Program-made: the position numbers and the translations under genes
NCBI GenBank assembly: GCA_046329515.1
Contig: JAXLUM010000001.1
Coordinates: 1,302,001-1,366,000, forward strand
DNA length: 64,000 nt
Direction of reading: 5' to 3'
DNA from: Bog-950 sp046329515
GTDB taxonomy: Bacteria; Bacteroidota; Bacteroidia; Chitinophagales; LD1
Notes under the pieces: model-generated
Database searches by the model: none
The model's input: only the letters and a program-made list of their open reading frames with translations
Told to the model about the DNA's origin: nothing
Shown here: piece after piece, positions 1 to 9,543 of the stretch
Numbering within the stretch: position 1 is the first letter of the stretch
How the letters are laid out: each line of letters opens with the position of its first letter

Positions 1-3000
1 AGAGTTGGCAGTAATATTAATGGCTCCATTCTTTAACGGAAAGCACAACACATTAACCGCAGTGCCGCTTATAGTAACACCCGGTAAAGAGTTTACATTG
101 CTGTTATCACTAACAGTGCAATTGTGTGCGTCAGTTACTGTAACAATGTAATTGCCATTTGGTAATCCTGTGTTTTGCGGGTCGGTAACATTGTTATTCC
201 ATTGATAAGAGTATGGAGGAATACCGCCGCTGGCTGTAGCATCTACTTCTCCATCTGAAAAGCCGGGGCAGCTTTCATCTGTTGCCTGTAATGAAACTGC
301 AAGGGCAGTAGGCTCTGTTATTTGCATATTAGCTAATACAAAGGTGCAGTTGTTGGCATCGGTTACGGTCATTGAATAATTGCCCGCAGTTAAACCTGTT
401 GCATTTGGAGAGTTAACCGAGGGCACCACACTCCATTGGTAGCTGTAAATGGTAGTGCCGCCGTTACAGCTTATGTTTATGCCACCATCGTTACCGCCAT
501 TACAGTTTACATTGGTAATAGCTGACGAAGCAGCTAAAGGTGCTGCAGGTTGGTTAATTACTACGGTTGATGTTTGCGAACAACTATTAGCGTCAGTAAC
601 CGTAACCGTGTAACCGGCAGCTGTTAATGCACTAATAGCTGCTGTGTTTTGAACAGGTGAGGTGCTCCATGCATAATTGTAATTGGTGGTTCCTCCGTTA
701 GCAGTAACGCTTGCTGTACCCGTAGCATCACCATAGCATAGTATATCAGTTTTAGAAGTGCTTATAGTTAAAGCAGATGCAGGCTCGCTTATTACATCAC
801 TGGCTGTAGCGCTGCAGCCCTGAATATCGGTAACTGTAACATTATACGTTCCGGCAATTAAAGATGATGCAGTTGCGGTGGTTTGAACAGGGGTGCAGTT
901 CCAGCTATAAGAATAAGAACCATAGCTACCGTTGGCATTAGCCGTTACACTTCCTGTAGCATCGCCAAAGCAAAGCACATCAACGTGCGATGTGGTTACC
1001 GTTAATGCACTTGGTGCGGCAGCCACACTAACTGAAGCCGAGGCGGTGCAACCGCTGGCATCAGTGGCAGTAACGGTGTAATTACCTGCTGCAAGGTTAG
1101 TAGCTGTTTGGGTGTTTTGCGCCGGTGTAGTGTTCCATGCATAAGTAATTGTACCAGTGCCACCACTGCCATTTGCCTGCGCTGAAGCGCTTGGTTGGCC
1201 AAAGCAGAGTGGTTGTGACAGCGTGATGTTTACACTTACAGGGCTTGCGGGTTGAGTTATAGTGTAAGTAGCCGTAACTGTACAGTTGTTAGCATCAGTA
1301 ACGGTAACGGTGTAACCAGCCGCAGTTAAATTAGTAGCCGTAGCTGTATTTTGAACCGGAGCAGTGTTCCAGCTATAATTGTAACCTGAGGTTCCTCCTG
1401 CTGCGGTTACGGTTGCACTACCTGTGTTCGCACCAAAACAAACAACATCCACCTGCGATTGCGTAGTAGAAAGTGCTTGTGCCGGCTGACTTACCACATC
1501 CGATGCGGTAGCACTGCATCCCTGTGCATCAGTAACCGTTACGTTATAGGTGCCTGCTGCAAGGTTTGATGCTGTAGCAGTGCTTTGAGCAGGAGTAGAG
1601 TTCCATGAATAGGTATAACCGCCCCAACTGCCTGCCGGGGTAGCTGTAACGCTGCCTGTTGAGTTACCAAAGCACAAAACATCAACATGAGAAACGGCAA
1701 CGGTAAGTTGCGTTGGTGGCGTATTAATAGTTATTGATGCGGTGGCAGTACATCCGTTTACATCAGTAGCTGTAACTGTGTACGTTCCACCGCTAAGGTT
1801 AGTTGCTGTTTGTGTGTTTTGGGCGGGGGTGGTATTCCAAGCATAAGTAAAGGCACCGGTGCCGCCATTACCCGTGGCAGTAGCTGTTGCTGCTGGCTGA
1901 CCGAAACAGGTAGGTTCAGTTTTGGTAATACTTACGGTAACAGCCGTTGGTTGGCTAAGCGTTGCGTTTGCGCTTGCTGTACAGTTGTTGGCATCAGTTA
2001 CTGTTACATTATAAGTGCCTGCAACAATGGCGGATGCTGTAGCTGTATTTTGTACCGGAATGGTGTTCCATTGATAACTATATCCTGTAGTACCGCCTGA
2101 GGCATTGGCTGTAGCGCTTCCGCTGTTGCCGCCAAAACAAAGTTCATCAACTTTAGTGGTAGTAACTGCCAGTGCTTGAGCTGGCTGACTAACTGCATCA
2201 GTAGCTGTAGCGGTGCAGTTTTGTGCATCGGTAACCGTTACATTGTAGTTGCCGGCTGCCAGGTTAGTTGCTGTGGCGGTGCTTTGCGCCGGTGTTGTAT
2301 TCCAGTTGTAGGTGTAACCGCCCCAACTGCCGGCAGGGGTGGCTGTAACACTACCTGTAGAGTTGCCGAAGCATAATACATCTACGTGCGACATTGCTAT
2401 CGTTAACTGCGTAGGTGGCGTGTTGATGGTAATAGAAGCAGTTGCTGTGCAACCATTGGCATCGCTTGCAGTAACAGTATAAGTGCCTGCGCCAAGGTTA
2501 GTAGCCGTTTGTGTGTTTTGTGCCGGAGTGGTATTCCATGCATAGGTAAATGCACCTGTACCACCACTGCCTGTTGCCGTTGCCGTAGCAGCGGGTTGAC
2601 CGAAGCAGGTAGGCTCTGTTTTTGTTATGCTAACTGATGTAGCTGTTGGTTGGGTAATGGTAACGCTTGCACTGGCGCTGCAACTGTTGGCATCGGTTAC
2701 AGTAACGGTATAGCTACCGTTTGCAAGGTTATTAGCTGTTTGTGTGTTTTGTAGCGGAATGCTGTTCCAACTATAACTGTAATTGGTTGTCCCCCCTGTT
2801 GGCGTTACTGTGGCTGTAGCGGTTGTAGCACCAAAACAGGGTTCATCTGTTTTACTTGTCGCTAACGATAAAGCCTGCGCAGGTTGCGATACGGTAACAC
2901 TGGCTGAAACAGTGCAACTATTGGCATCGGTAACAGTAACGGTATAGTTACCTGCAGGCCTGTTAGTAACAGTGGCGGTTGTTTGAACCGGTGTTGTATT

Positions 3001-4662
3001 CCAGCTATAGGAATAATTTGTAGTGCCGCCTGAAGGAGTGGCTGTTACTGAACCGGTAGAGGCGCCAAAACAAAGTACATCTGTTTTAGATGCAGCAACC
3101 GTAAGCGCCGCAGCCGGTTGGGATATAGTGCCCGAAGCTGAAACAGTGCAACTATTAGCATCAGTTACGGTAACGGTAAAGGTACCTGCGGGCAAGTTAT
3201 TGGCTGTAGCCGTATTTTGAACGGGTGCGGTATTCCAGGCATAGGTAAATCCTCCACCACCACCACTAGCATTAGCTGTAACGGACCCCGTGCTTTGCCC
3301 AAAGCAAAGTACAGGCGAAGGTGTAACACTGACCGTTGGTGGTGTTGGCGCTGCATTTAATGTAAACGGGGAGGAAGCCGTGCAGCTATTAGCATCGGTT
3401 ACGGTAACTACATAGCTGCCGCCCGCTAAACCGGTAGCAGTTGCTCCTGATTGTGCCGGGCTTGTATTCCATGCATAAGTATAACCGGCAGTGCCATTGG
3501 TAACCGTTGTAGCAATTGAACCTAACGCCGAGCAGGTGGGCTGCGTTAGCGTAGCGCCAATATTCATTGCCGTAGGTTGGGTAACGTTTATACTTGCGCT
3601 TGCGGTACAACTATGGGCGTCAGTTGCAGTAATGCTATAGGTGCCTGCAAACAAATTTGGATTGGCCTGTGTAACCGGGCCGTTGCTCCATGCAAAAGTT
3701 ATTGGTGGTGTGCCGCCTGCATAACTCATATATGCTGAGCCGGTGCTAAAGCCGTTGCAGGTAACATTGGTTACTGTTGGGGTAAGGGTTAATGCGGTAG
3801 GCGAAGTAATGCTAACAGTAGCTGTAGCTGTGCAGGTATTTACATCGGTTACGGTTACTGTATAAGAACCCGCGGCCACATTATCTAAAACAGAATCAGT
3901 TTGTGCAGGGGTTGAATTCCATGCGTAAGTGAAAGGACCGTTTTGACCCACTGCATGTACTACCGCTAAGCCGTTGTTTTGCCCGGCACATTGCACGTTG
4001 CTGCTTACAATAGTGTTTGCGCCAACGTTATTAGAAGTTATAGGGCTAATGTTATCAAGCAAAATATAAGGTGTGCTTGAACAACCCAGGCCATATATCT
4101 GAAACATGATATAGGTGAAGTTTTGCGTAGGGGTAAAGCTTACAGTGTAGTTTTGCCACACATCAAAGGGTGTAATGTTACCTGAACTCCATAGCAAAGT
4201 GTTTTGATCGCAGTAGTTAAATCCACCCCAAACATGCAGTTCGGCACAACCAGGAACAATACCTCCGCCGGTAGAAGAGGAGTTCGCTAAATCAATAGTA
4301 AAGGTATAAGGTATGCCTGCTATCATAGGGCCGCTTAATGGTTCACTGGCACCCTCTTCCCAAACAAAGCCATCGGCTACATAATCAATTGAATCATAAA
4401 CAAGGCCCAGGTAACTGCTGCCATTGGTAGGGGCCATACTTATACCGAAATTGCCGGGTTGTGTATCGGGTGTTTGTGGACCGTAAGGGCCGGTAAGCAT
4501 ACAAATATTCCACGGGCCCGGGGTAACACCGGCACCGGTAGGGCCTTCAAAGGATGGGTTTTGAATAGTTAGCGTTGGCGCTACAGGACACTGCGGAAAA
4601 GCCGCAAGTGAGCTTAGCAGCAATAGAACAACGGAGAGAATCCGTGGGTACAGTTCTTTCAT
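1..4662 (-). CDS. Giant SprB-repeat surface adhesin, 3' end beyond the window
   Basis: The reading frame is open from an ATG at 4662 to the left edge, at least 1,553 residues with no stop. A signal peptide (MKELYPRILSVVLLLLSS) is followed at about residues 25-195 by a jelly-roll-like domain beginning TIQNPSFEGPTG. About 17 tandem units of 73-80 residues follow. Each carries a core like YTVTVTDANSCTASA, a hydrophobic YSWNTTPVQ strand and a CFGxxTGS turn. This is the SprB repeat pattern of Flavobacterium gliding adhesins, which are exported by the type IX system and moved along the cell surface. The C-terminus, where a sorting signal would lie, is outside the window. It lies downstream of the lpx operon but is separated from it by a terminator. 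The role is probably adhesion or gliding (inference); the repeat family is confident. Confidence 0.9.
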   Translation of the reverse strand, partial: MKELYPRILSVVLLLLSSLAAFPQCPVAPTLTIQNPSFEGPTGAGVTPGPWNICMLTGPYGPQTPDTQPGNFGISMAPTNGSSYLGLVYDSIDYVADGFVWEEGASEPLSGPMIAGIPYTFTIDLANSSSTGGGIVPGCAELHVWGGFNYCDQNTLLWSSGNITPFDVWQNYTVSFTPTQNFTYIMFQIYGLGCSSTPYILLDNISPITSNNVGANTIVSSNVQCAGQNNGLAVVHAVGQNGPFTYAWNSTPAQTDSVLDNVAAGSYTVTVTDVNTCTATATVSITSPTALTLTPTVTNVTCNGFSTGSAYMSYAGGTPPITFAWSNGPVTQANPNLFAGTYSITATDAHSCTASASINVTQPTAMNIGATLTQPTCSALGSIATTVTNGTAGYTYAWNTSPAQSGATATGLAGGSYVVTVTDANSCTASSPFTLNAAPTPPTVSVTPSPVLCFGQSTGSVTANASGGGGGFTYAWNTAPVQNTATANNLPAGTFTVTVTDANSCTVSASGTISQPAAALTVAASKTDVLCFGASTGSVTATPSGGTTNYSYSWNTTPVQTTATVTNRPAGNYTVTVTDANSCTVSASVTVSQPAQALSLATSKTDEPCFGATTATATVTPTGGTTNYSYSWNSIPLQNTQTANNLANGSYTVTVTDANSCSASASVTITQPTATSVSITKTEPTCFGQPAATATATGSGGTGAFTYAWNTTPAQNTQTATNLGAGTYTVTASDANGCTATASITINTPPTQLTIAMSHVDVLCFGNSTGSVTATPAGSWGGYTYNWNTTPAQSTATATNLAAGNYNVTVTDAQNCTATATDAVSQPAQALAVTTTKVDELCFGGNSGSATANASGGTTGYSYQWNTIPVQNTATASAIVAGTYNVTVTDANNCTASANATLSQPTAVTVSITKTEPTCFGQPAATATATGNGGTGAFTYAWNTTPAQNTQTATNLSGGTYTVTATDVNGCTATASITINTPPTQLTVAVSHVDVLCFGNSTGSVTATPAGSWGGYTYSWNSTPAQSTATASNLAAGTYNVTVTDAQGCSATASDVVSQPAQALSTTQSQVDVVCFGANTGSATVTAAGGTSGYNYSWNTAPVQNTATATNLTAAGYTVTVTDANNCTVTATYTITQPASPVSVNITLSQPLCFGQPSASAQANGSGGTGTITYAWNTTPAQNTQTATNLAAGNYTVTATDASGCTASASVSVAAAPSALTVTTSHVDVLCFGDATGSVTANANGSYGSYSYSWNCTPVQTTATASSLIAGTYNVTVTDIQGCSATASDVISEPASALTISTSKTDILCYGDATGTASVTANGGTTNYNYAWSTSPVQNTAAISALTAAGYTVTVTDANSCSQTSTVVINQPAAPLAASSAITNVNCNGGNDGGINISCNGGTTIYSYQWSVVPSVNSPNATGLTAGNYSMTVTDANNCTFVLANMQITEPTALAVSLQATDESCPGFSDGEVDATASGGIPPYSYQWNNNVTDPQNTGLPNGNYIVTVTDAHNCTVSDNSNVNSLPGVTISGTAVNVLCFPLKNGAINITANS
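810..2640 (-). repeat. Higher-order tandem repeat of SprB units, about 699 bp period
   Basis: Within the SprB-like gene the units recur as ordered sets of three. The unit with a SWGGYTY strand and the HVDVLCFGNSTGS turn appears near 2190-2395 and 1495-1700, with a diverged copy near 810-1000. The 14-base string ccgccccaactgcc starts at 2319 and, one base shorter in context, at 1620, giving a step of about 699 bp (233 codons). Units with a PTCFGQPAATATATG turn follow at the same interval. This indicates amplification of three-unit blocks after the single units had diverged. Confidence 0.8.
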
Positions 4663-4743
4663 GTCAGGGGTTGAGTGTGCTGTATAAATATAGAAGTTAT
4701 AATGAAAATGAAGGTTGTATGCCGATAAAAAAAGATTTGTGGA

Positions 4744-4782
4744 TAAAAAGCAATAAGACCACGCCTTACGGAATGGTCTTAT
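4744..4782 (-). terminator. Rho-independent terminator of the lpx operon
   Basis: A 9-bp perfect stem (4753-4761 with 4774-4782) has a 12-base loop and is followed on the minus strand by a T-rich run (A run 4745-4749 on the plus strand). It lies just after the lpxA stop and before the adhesin start, so it separates the two transcription units. Confidence 0.7.
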
Positions 4783-4809
4783 AATTCAAATCTTACTATT
4801 TATCAGTGT

Positions 4810-5601
4810 TTATTCTTCGCTGGTACTCTTGAACCCTTTCATTATACCGCGCACGCTTTCGCGGGTAAAGGTTACTATTTCGTCCTTGTCGGGGCTATCC
4901 GGTATTTCAGCCTCAATAATTTTAAGGGCAGTGGTAGTGTTGTAACCGCGTATGTAAAGTATACGGTAGATGTCCAAAATCTGGTTGATTTGTTGGGTGC
5001 TGTAACCGCGGCGGCGCAGGCCAACCGAGTTTACACCGGCATAGGTAGTAGGGTGCCTTGCCGCACGCACAAAAGGCGGTATATCCTTATTCACCAAACA
5101 ACCGCCGCTTACTATAACGTGCCTGCCGATTTTAGAAAATTGCTGAAAGTTGGTAGAACCGCCAAGTATAGTAAAGTCGCCTACTTCAACATGGCCGGCA
5201 AGGTTGGCGTTATTTGCCAGTACACAGTTTTTGCCAATAATGCAATCGTGCGCCACGTGCACATAGGCCATTAGCAGCGAGTTATCGCCAATAACGGTTT
5301 TCATACTGGCTTCAGTGCCCTTGTTTACTGTTACAAACTCGCGTATAGTAACATTATCACCAATTACCACTGATGATTTTTCGCCTTTGTACTTAAGGTC
5401 CTGCGGAATAGCCGATATAACAGCACCGGGGAATATCTTACAGTTTTTGCCAATGCGTGCGCCCTCCATAATGGCCACATGCGAACCTATCCAGGTGCCT
5501 TCACCAATTACCACATCTTTTGAAATAGAAACAAAGGGTTCAATCACCACGTTATCGGCAATCTCGGCACTGGGGTGTATGTAGCTAAAGGGTTGATTCA
5601 T
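4810..5601 (-). CDS. lpxA: UDP-N-acetylglucosamine O-acyltransferase LpxA
   Basis: This enzyme catalyses the first step of lipid A synthesis in the cytoplasm, acylating the 3-OH of UDP-GlcNAc from acyl-ACP. The 263-residue length is normal for the family. The N-terminal two thirds consist of hexapeptide repeats (patterns such as VVIGEGTWIG and ARIGKNCKIF) that form a left-handed beta-helix. His118 in HVAHDC (115-120) matches the catalytic histidine of E. coli LpxA (His125). The C-terminal helical part carries the usual GLRRRGYS segment. It is the last gene of lpxD, lpxC-fabZ, lpxA, 50 bp after the fusion gene and probably co-transcribed. FabZ supplies the same 3-hydroxyacyl-ACP pool, which explains the grouping. 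Confidence 0.97.
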   Translation of the reverse strand: MNQPFSYIHPSAEIADNVVIEPFVSISKDVVIGEGTWIGSHVAIMEGARIGKNCKIFPGAVISAIPQDLKYKGEKSSVVIGDNVTIREFVTVNKGTEASMKTVIGDNSLLMAYVHVAHDCIIGKNCVLANNANLAGHVEVGDFTILGGSTNFQQFSKIGRHVIVSGGCLVNKDIPPFVRAARHPTTYAGVNSVGLRRRGYSTQQINQILDIYRILYIRGYNTTTALKIIEAEIPDSPDKDEIVTFTRESVRGIMKGFKSTSEE

Positions 5602-5651
5602 TTGTTAGGGGTAGTTGCTCAGTATAATATATGGGGTGCTGTTGGAGTAAA

Positions 5652-7055
5652 TTATTTGCCGTCCTTACGTTGTATTTTGGCCATAAGTTCAGCTTCGCTA
5701 ACAAGGCGATTGCCCACATAGGCGCTGCCTTTCATTTCAATAATACCGCGGCGCATAGGGGCTGTCATTTCTAATTTAAACAGCACAGTATCTCCGGGCA
5801 CCACATGGTAACGGAACTTTACTTTATCAATCTTTAAAAAGTAGGTGTCGTAATTTTGAGGGTCGGGCAATTTGTGCAATACCAAAATACCGCCTGTTTG
5901 GGCCATAGCTTCTAACTGCAACACACCGGGCATTACCGGGTTGCCGGGGAAATGACCACGGAAAAACTCCTCGTTAAAGGTAACTGCTTTAAGGCCTACA
6001 ACCTCGTTTTCGGTAAGGTGAACAATCTTATCTATTAATAAGAAAGGGTAGCGGTGAGGAAGAATTTTTTCAATACCTACAGCATCGTAAACAGCAGGTT
6101 TACTGACGTCATATGTAGGTGCAGGGTCCTTCATCTTCTCCTGCTTAATATGCGCCTTTAAAATTTTAGCAAACTCAATGTTATGCTTATGACCGGGCTT
6201 AGTGGCAATAATATTGGCGTTTATAGGGGTGCCCATAAGGCCAAGGTCGCCTATTACATCCAGTAGTTTGTGGCGGGCCGGTTCGTTGTGGTGATGAAGC
6301 TTAATGTTGTTCAATATACCTTCTTCTACAACTGTAATATCGGGCTTATTGAACAGTGTTGCCAAGCGCAGGCGTTCTTCTTCGGTTATTGGCTTATCTA
6401 CTACTACGATAGCGTTATTTAAATCGCCGCCTTTAATAAGGCCTGCATCAAACAACATTTCCAACTCGTGCAAAAAGCAGAAGGTGCGTGAAGGGGCAAT
6501 TTCGTTTTTAAAATCAGTAACCCGGTCAAGGCTGGCGTGTTGCTGGCCTAATACTTCACTCTTGTAATCAATTAGGGCGGTAACCTTGTAGCGGTTACTT
6601 GGCATAGCTAAATATTCAACGCCGCTTTCCTTATCAAAGTAGTGTATGTTTTGGCGAAGCTCAAATACCTCGCGGTCTTCGTTCTGTTCTGCAATTCCTG
6701 CTGCTTCCAATGCATCAACATAAGGGCGGGCGCTTCCGTCAATAATAGGTATCTCTATACCATCTACCTGCACCAGGCAGTTATCTATTTGCAAACCAAC
6801 CAGGGCGCTCATTAAGTGCTCAACGGTGGCTATTGCTGCATTGTTTTTCTCTAATGTAGTACCGCGTTGTACGGTGGTTACCAAATCGCAATCAGCCGGT
6901 ATAAGGGGCTGTCCGGGTAAATCAACGCGTTGAAATTTGATGCCGTGGTTAGGCGGGGCGGGGAGAAATTTAACCGTTACATTCTGGCCTGTATGAAGCC
7001 CAACTCCGGTTAAGGATGTCTCCTTCTTTATTGTCTGCTGAAAGGAATGATTCAT
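5652..7055 (-). CDS. lpxC-fabZ: Fused LpxC deacetylase / FabZ dehydratase
   Basis: One 467-residue chain joins two enzymes. Residues 1 to about 310 are the zinc-dependent LpxC deacetylase that commits UDP-3-acyl-GlcNAc to lipid A. His80 in TVEHLMSAL, and His262 with Asp266 in RHKLLDVIGD, are the expected zinc ligands, and His289 in GHKHN fits the catalytic base. Residues 322-467 are FabZ, the 3-hydroxyacyl-ACP dehydratase of fatty acid synthesis, with the ILPHRYPFLLID motif, His368 in GHFPGNPVMPG and Glu382 in LQLEAMAQ. This fusion is characteristic of Bacteroidota. It draws on the branch point of 3-hydroxyacyl-ACP between phospholipid and lipid A synthesis. It is the middle gene of the operon, and a -7-like promoter element lies just upstream. 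Confidence 0.97.
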   Translation of the reverse strand: MNHSFQQTIKKETSLTGVGLHTGQNVTVKFLPAPPNHGIKFQRVDLPGQPLIPADCDLVTTVQRGTTLEKNNAAIATVEHLMSALVGLQIDNCLVQVDGIEIPIIDGSARPYVDALEAAGIAEQNEDREVFELRQNIHYFDKESGVEYLAMPSNRYKVTALIDYKSEVLGQQHASLDRVTDFKNEIAPSRTFCFLHELEMLFDAGLIKGGDLNNAIVVVDKPITEEERLRLATLFNKPDITVVEEGILNNIKLHHHNEPARHKLLDVIGDLGLMGTPINANIIATKPGHKHNIEFAKILKAHIKQEKMKDPAPTYDVSKPAVYDAVGIEKILPHRYPFLLIDKIVHLTENEVVGLKAVTFNEEFFRGHFPGNPVMPGVLQLEAMAQTGGILVLHKLPDPQNYDTYFLKIDKVKFRYHVVPGDTVLFKLEMTAPMRRGIIEMKGSAYVGNRLVSEAELMAKIQRKDGK

Positions 7056-7076
7056 TTACAAATCCTTAAAAGTGGG

Positions 7077-7084
7077 CAAATGTA
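7077..7084 (-). promoter_or_regulatory. Candidate -7 element upstream of lpxC-fabZ
   Basis: Read on the minus strand this is TACATTTG, a perfect match to the Bacteroidota TAnnTTTG -7 element, 21 bases before the ATG. I see no clear TTTG partner at the expected distance, so it may be a weak internal promoter within the lpx operon. Confidence 0.4.
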
Positions 7085-7161
7085 AGTTTTTAGGGAATTA
7101 TGCAGGTATTTTCTTGTATTCACTTCCAACTTGTTTATCAAAGTTTTAAAGATTGCTATTC

Positions 7162-8199
7162 TTACTTTTTCTCCTCAAGCTTACGCTCCAGTTCTTTTAC
7201 TTTCCGTAACAGGTCAGGCAACTGTTTCATAGCGGCCAGTATGCGGTAGTGTTCGCGGGCGTCAATAGCAGGTACACCGCTAACGCCTTTACCCTTCTCA
7301 GGTATATCACTTATTACTGCAGCTTTGGCCTGTACCTTAACGCCCTCGGCAATGGTAAGGTGGCCTGTAATACCGGCTTGTCCGCCCACCATCATGTTTT
7401 TACCCAACTTACTTGAGCCTGAAATTCCCGCCAAAGCAGCTATAACGGTATTGTCGCCAATTTCAACGTTGTGCGCTACCTGTATAAGGTTATCCAGCTT
7501 TACGCCATTACCTATAATAGTAGAACCTATTACTGCCCTGTCAATACAGGTATTAGCGCCTATTTCTACATCGTTACCAATAACCACATTGCCGGTTTGC
7601 GGTATCTTTTTGTAGGCGCCATCGGGTTGCGGGGCAAAGCCAAAACCATCGGCGCCAATTACAGCGCCGGAATGTATGATGCAATTGTTGCCTACCTTAC
7701 AGTTGTGATAAACTGAAACATTAGCATATAGAACAGTGTTATCGCCAATCTCGGCATTGTCGCCAATAAAGCAATTAGGGTATATGCTTACGTTTTTACC
7801 TATTCGTACGTTTTCACCAACATAACTAAACGCACCCAGGTAAAAGTTATGGCCATGGGTAACGCCCTTACCTAATTTGCTATTGGCATCAACTCCGCTA
7901 GCCTTAGCTGTATTCATAACAGAAGCGTATAGCTCCATTAATTTTTGAAAGGCGGCATAAGGTTCGGCTACGCGTAAAGCAGCGGAAATGTTGTTGGGAT
8001 TGTATTCCAGCTTTTCATCGCACAACAGAATGCCGGCAGTTGCGGTTTGTGCGTAATGGAAGTATTTGGGATTAGCCAGAAAACAAAAAGAATCCTTATC
8101 AGCTTCCTCAATTTTGGCAAGCTTTTTCACTTTGGTATCAGGGTTCCCTTCTAATTTGGCGTTAAGTAGTACCGCCAGCTCTTTCGCGCTAATCTCCAT
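7162..8199 (-). CDS. lpxD: UDP-3-O-(3-hydroxyacyl)glucosamine N-acyltransferase LpxD
   Basis: LpxD carries out the third step of lipid A synthesis, adding the N-linked 3-hydroxyacyl chain after LpxC has acted. At 345 residues it has normal length. The first 100 residues form the uridine-binding domain, with FCFLANPKY resembling the family signature. Hexapeptide repeats follow from about residue 105 to 320 (VRIGKNVSIYPNCFIG, VVIGNDVEIGANT). His243 in QVAHNVEIGDN corresponds to the catalytic His239 of E. coli. The C-terminal helix ends in a lysine/glutamate-rich stretch. It is the first gene of the lpxD, lpxC-fabZ, lpxA set. The gap to the next gene is 106 bp and contains the -7-like element at 7077-7084. 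Confidence 0.97.
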   Translation of the reverse strand: MEISAKELAVLLNAKLEGNPDTKVKKLAKIEEADKDSFCFLANPKYFHYAQTATAGILLCDEKLEYNPNNISAALRVAEPYAAFQKLMELYASVMNTAKASGVDANSKLGKGVTHGHNFYLGAFSYVGENVRIGKNVSIYPNCFIGDNAEIGDNTVLYANVSVYHNCKVGNNCIIHSGAVIGADGFGFAPQPDGAYKKIPQTGNVVIGNDVEIGANTCIDRAVIGSTIIGNGVKLDNLIQVAHNVEIGDNTVIAALAGISGSSKLGKNMMVGGQAGITGHLTIAEGVKVQAKAAVISDIPEKGKGVSGVPAIDAREHYRILAAMKQLPDLLRKVKELERKLEEKK

Positions 8200-8304
8200 T
8201 CTGGTGCTTAAAATCCGTTCTTAAACGTGGGTAAAAAATAATATTGTACAAATGTTGTGAAATTTTTAAGCCTGCCAATAATTTGAACAAACGGCTTTCG
8301 TTGC

Positions 8305-9543
8305 TTAAGGTTTAACCGCCAGTTTAGCCAGGGCCATCATAAAGCGGGCACTCAGGTTTCCGCGCCGGCCATACTTACTGCCGTTTCTGAAACTATCAAA
8401 GTAAAGCTTGGCATACATGGCAGCAAACAGGGCGCATTTGGTGTGGCCGTACTTCCTGCCGGCATTTACCACCCGAATGTGTTTTGCACCATGCTTTTTA
8501 AAACTAAGCTGTGCCTCTTTTGCGTTTTGCGGCATTACCTGTTCATCGGCGCTGCAATAGCACATCATTATCGGCATTTCGGGCTTCCAGTCAATAAGGC
8601 TGTTTTCTACCAGTGCCTTGCGCATTATAAAGTTTGGATCGTGCAGGTATAATTGTATAAATGTGTCTTTAAGCATAAGGTAAGGCGTATCGGGCAACAG
8701 GCCCTTTAAGGCGCCGTAATCTTTTTGGCCATTAAACAGCTTAGGTATAATAGTATCGTAAGGGCTGCAGTAAGCCTGGTTGATATCCGGCATAATATGG
8801 TAAACCTCGTTTAGGCCTAGCAGCATATAGGGCAGGTACCAGCTTTGCGAATACTTCCGGAACATCACTTTTTCCTGCGCACCTGTAAGGTCGTAAGGTC
8901 CGCTAAGCGGTGCAGAAGCGGTTACTTTAAAATCCTTACTGTATTTTTCCTGAATAAGTTTGGTGGCCGCCATGCAGGCATGACCGCCCTGAGAATAGCC
9001 CGTTAAAAACAATTGACCGCTTAATTTAACGCCTAGCGTATCGTTCAATTCGCGTATGGCATAAAGCATATCTACGGTAGCCTGCCCCTCGGTTTGGGCA
9101 TTTAAGTAAAGGTGAAATTTATCGCCACTACCAAGGCCCACATAATCAGGATAGAGAACCGCATAGCCATCCATAGCCATGCCGGTACACAAAAATTCCT
9201 GTCCGCCCAATTTGTTACCGCGGCCTGTTTGTAAACGTGTTCCATGGTGTAAAACGGCTTCGGCTAAGGGCATCGGTCTATCGTGCGGAATAAAATATAA
9301 GCCGGTGGCCATTATACACGCGCCATCGTACCAGCAGGTTTTATAACGTATTTCGTAAATGTCTACGTCAGTAGTAGCGTGTACCATGCTTTTGGGCACC
9401 TTCTTATCTTTTAAGGTTTTGGCAAACTCATCGCGGGCTACTGTTTTCCAAAGCGAGTAGGAGATAAGTTTATTGCCGCCGGCATCAAGTGCGTTTGCCT
9501 GAATAAACAGGGTAATAAACAAAAGGGGTAGTATAAATTTCAT
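8305..9543 (-). CDS. Secreted alpha/beta hydrolase, lipase-like
   Basis: A 412-residue protein with a signal peptide (MKFILPLLFITLFIQANA) is predicted to act outside the cytoplasm. The nucleophile elbow is GYSQGG with Ser184. Plausible triad partners are Asp333 in CSADEQVMP and His367 in RKYGHTKC. The segment VLHHGT near residues 98-102 fits the oxyanion-hole strand. The layout, with an insert of about 140 residues between the nucleophile and the Asp, resembles the secretory lipase group and related esterases. No sorting domain or lipobox is visible, so it is probably periplasmic. The substrate is unknown; lipid or ester hydrolysis is inferred from the fold. It is transcribed towards lpxD but 105 bp away, and is probably a separate unit. 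Confidence 0.75.
   Translation of the reverse strand: MKFILPLLFITLFIQANALDAGGNKLISYSLWKTVARDEFAKTLKDKKVPKSMVHATTDVDIYEIRYKTCWYDGACIMATGLYFIPHDRPMPLAEAVLHHGTRLQTGRGNKLGGQEFLCTGMAMDGYAVLYPDYVGLGSGDKFHLYLNAQTEGQATVDMLYAIRELNDTLGVKLSGQLFLTGYSQGGHACMAATKLIQEKYSKDFKVTASAPLSGPYDLTGAQEKVMFRKYSQSWYLPYMLLGLNEVYHIMPDINQAYCSPYDTIIPKLFNGQKDYGALKGLLPDTPYLMLKDTFIQLYLHDPNFIMRKALVENSLIDWKPEMPIMMCYCSADEQVMPQNAKEAQLSFKKHGAKHIRVVNAGRKYGHTKCALFAAMYAKLYFDSFRNGSKYGRRGNLSARFMMALAKLAVKP

Noticed and set aside
1810..3610. Short frames on both strands within the SprB-like gene
   Set aside because: They are shadows of the minus-strand adhesin frame and have no repeat-independent sequence character.
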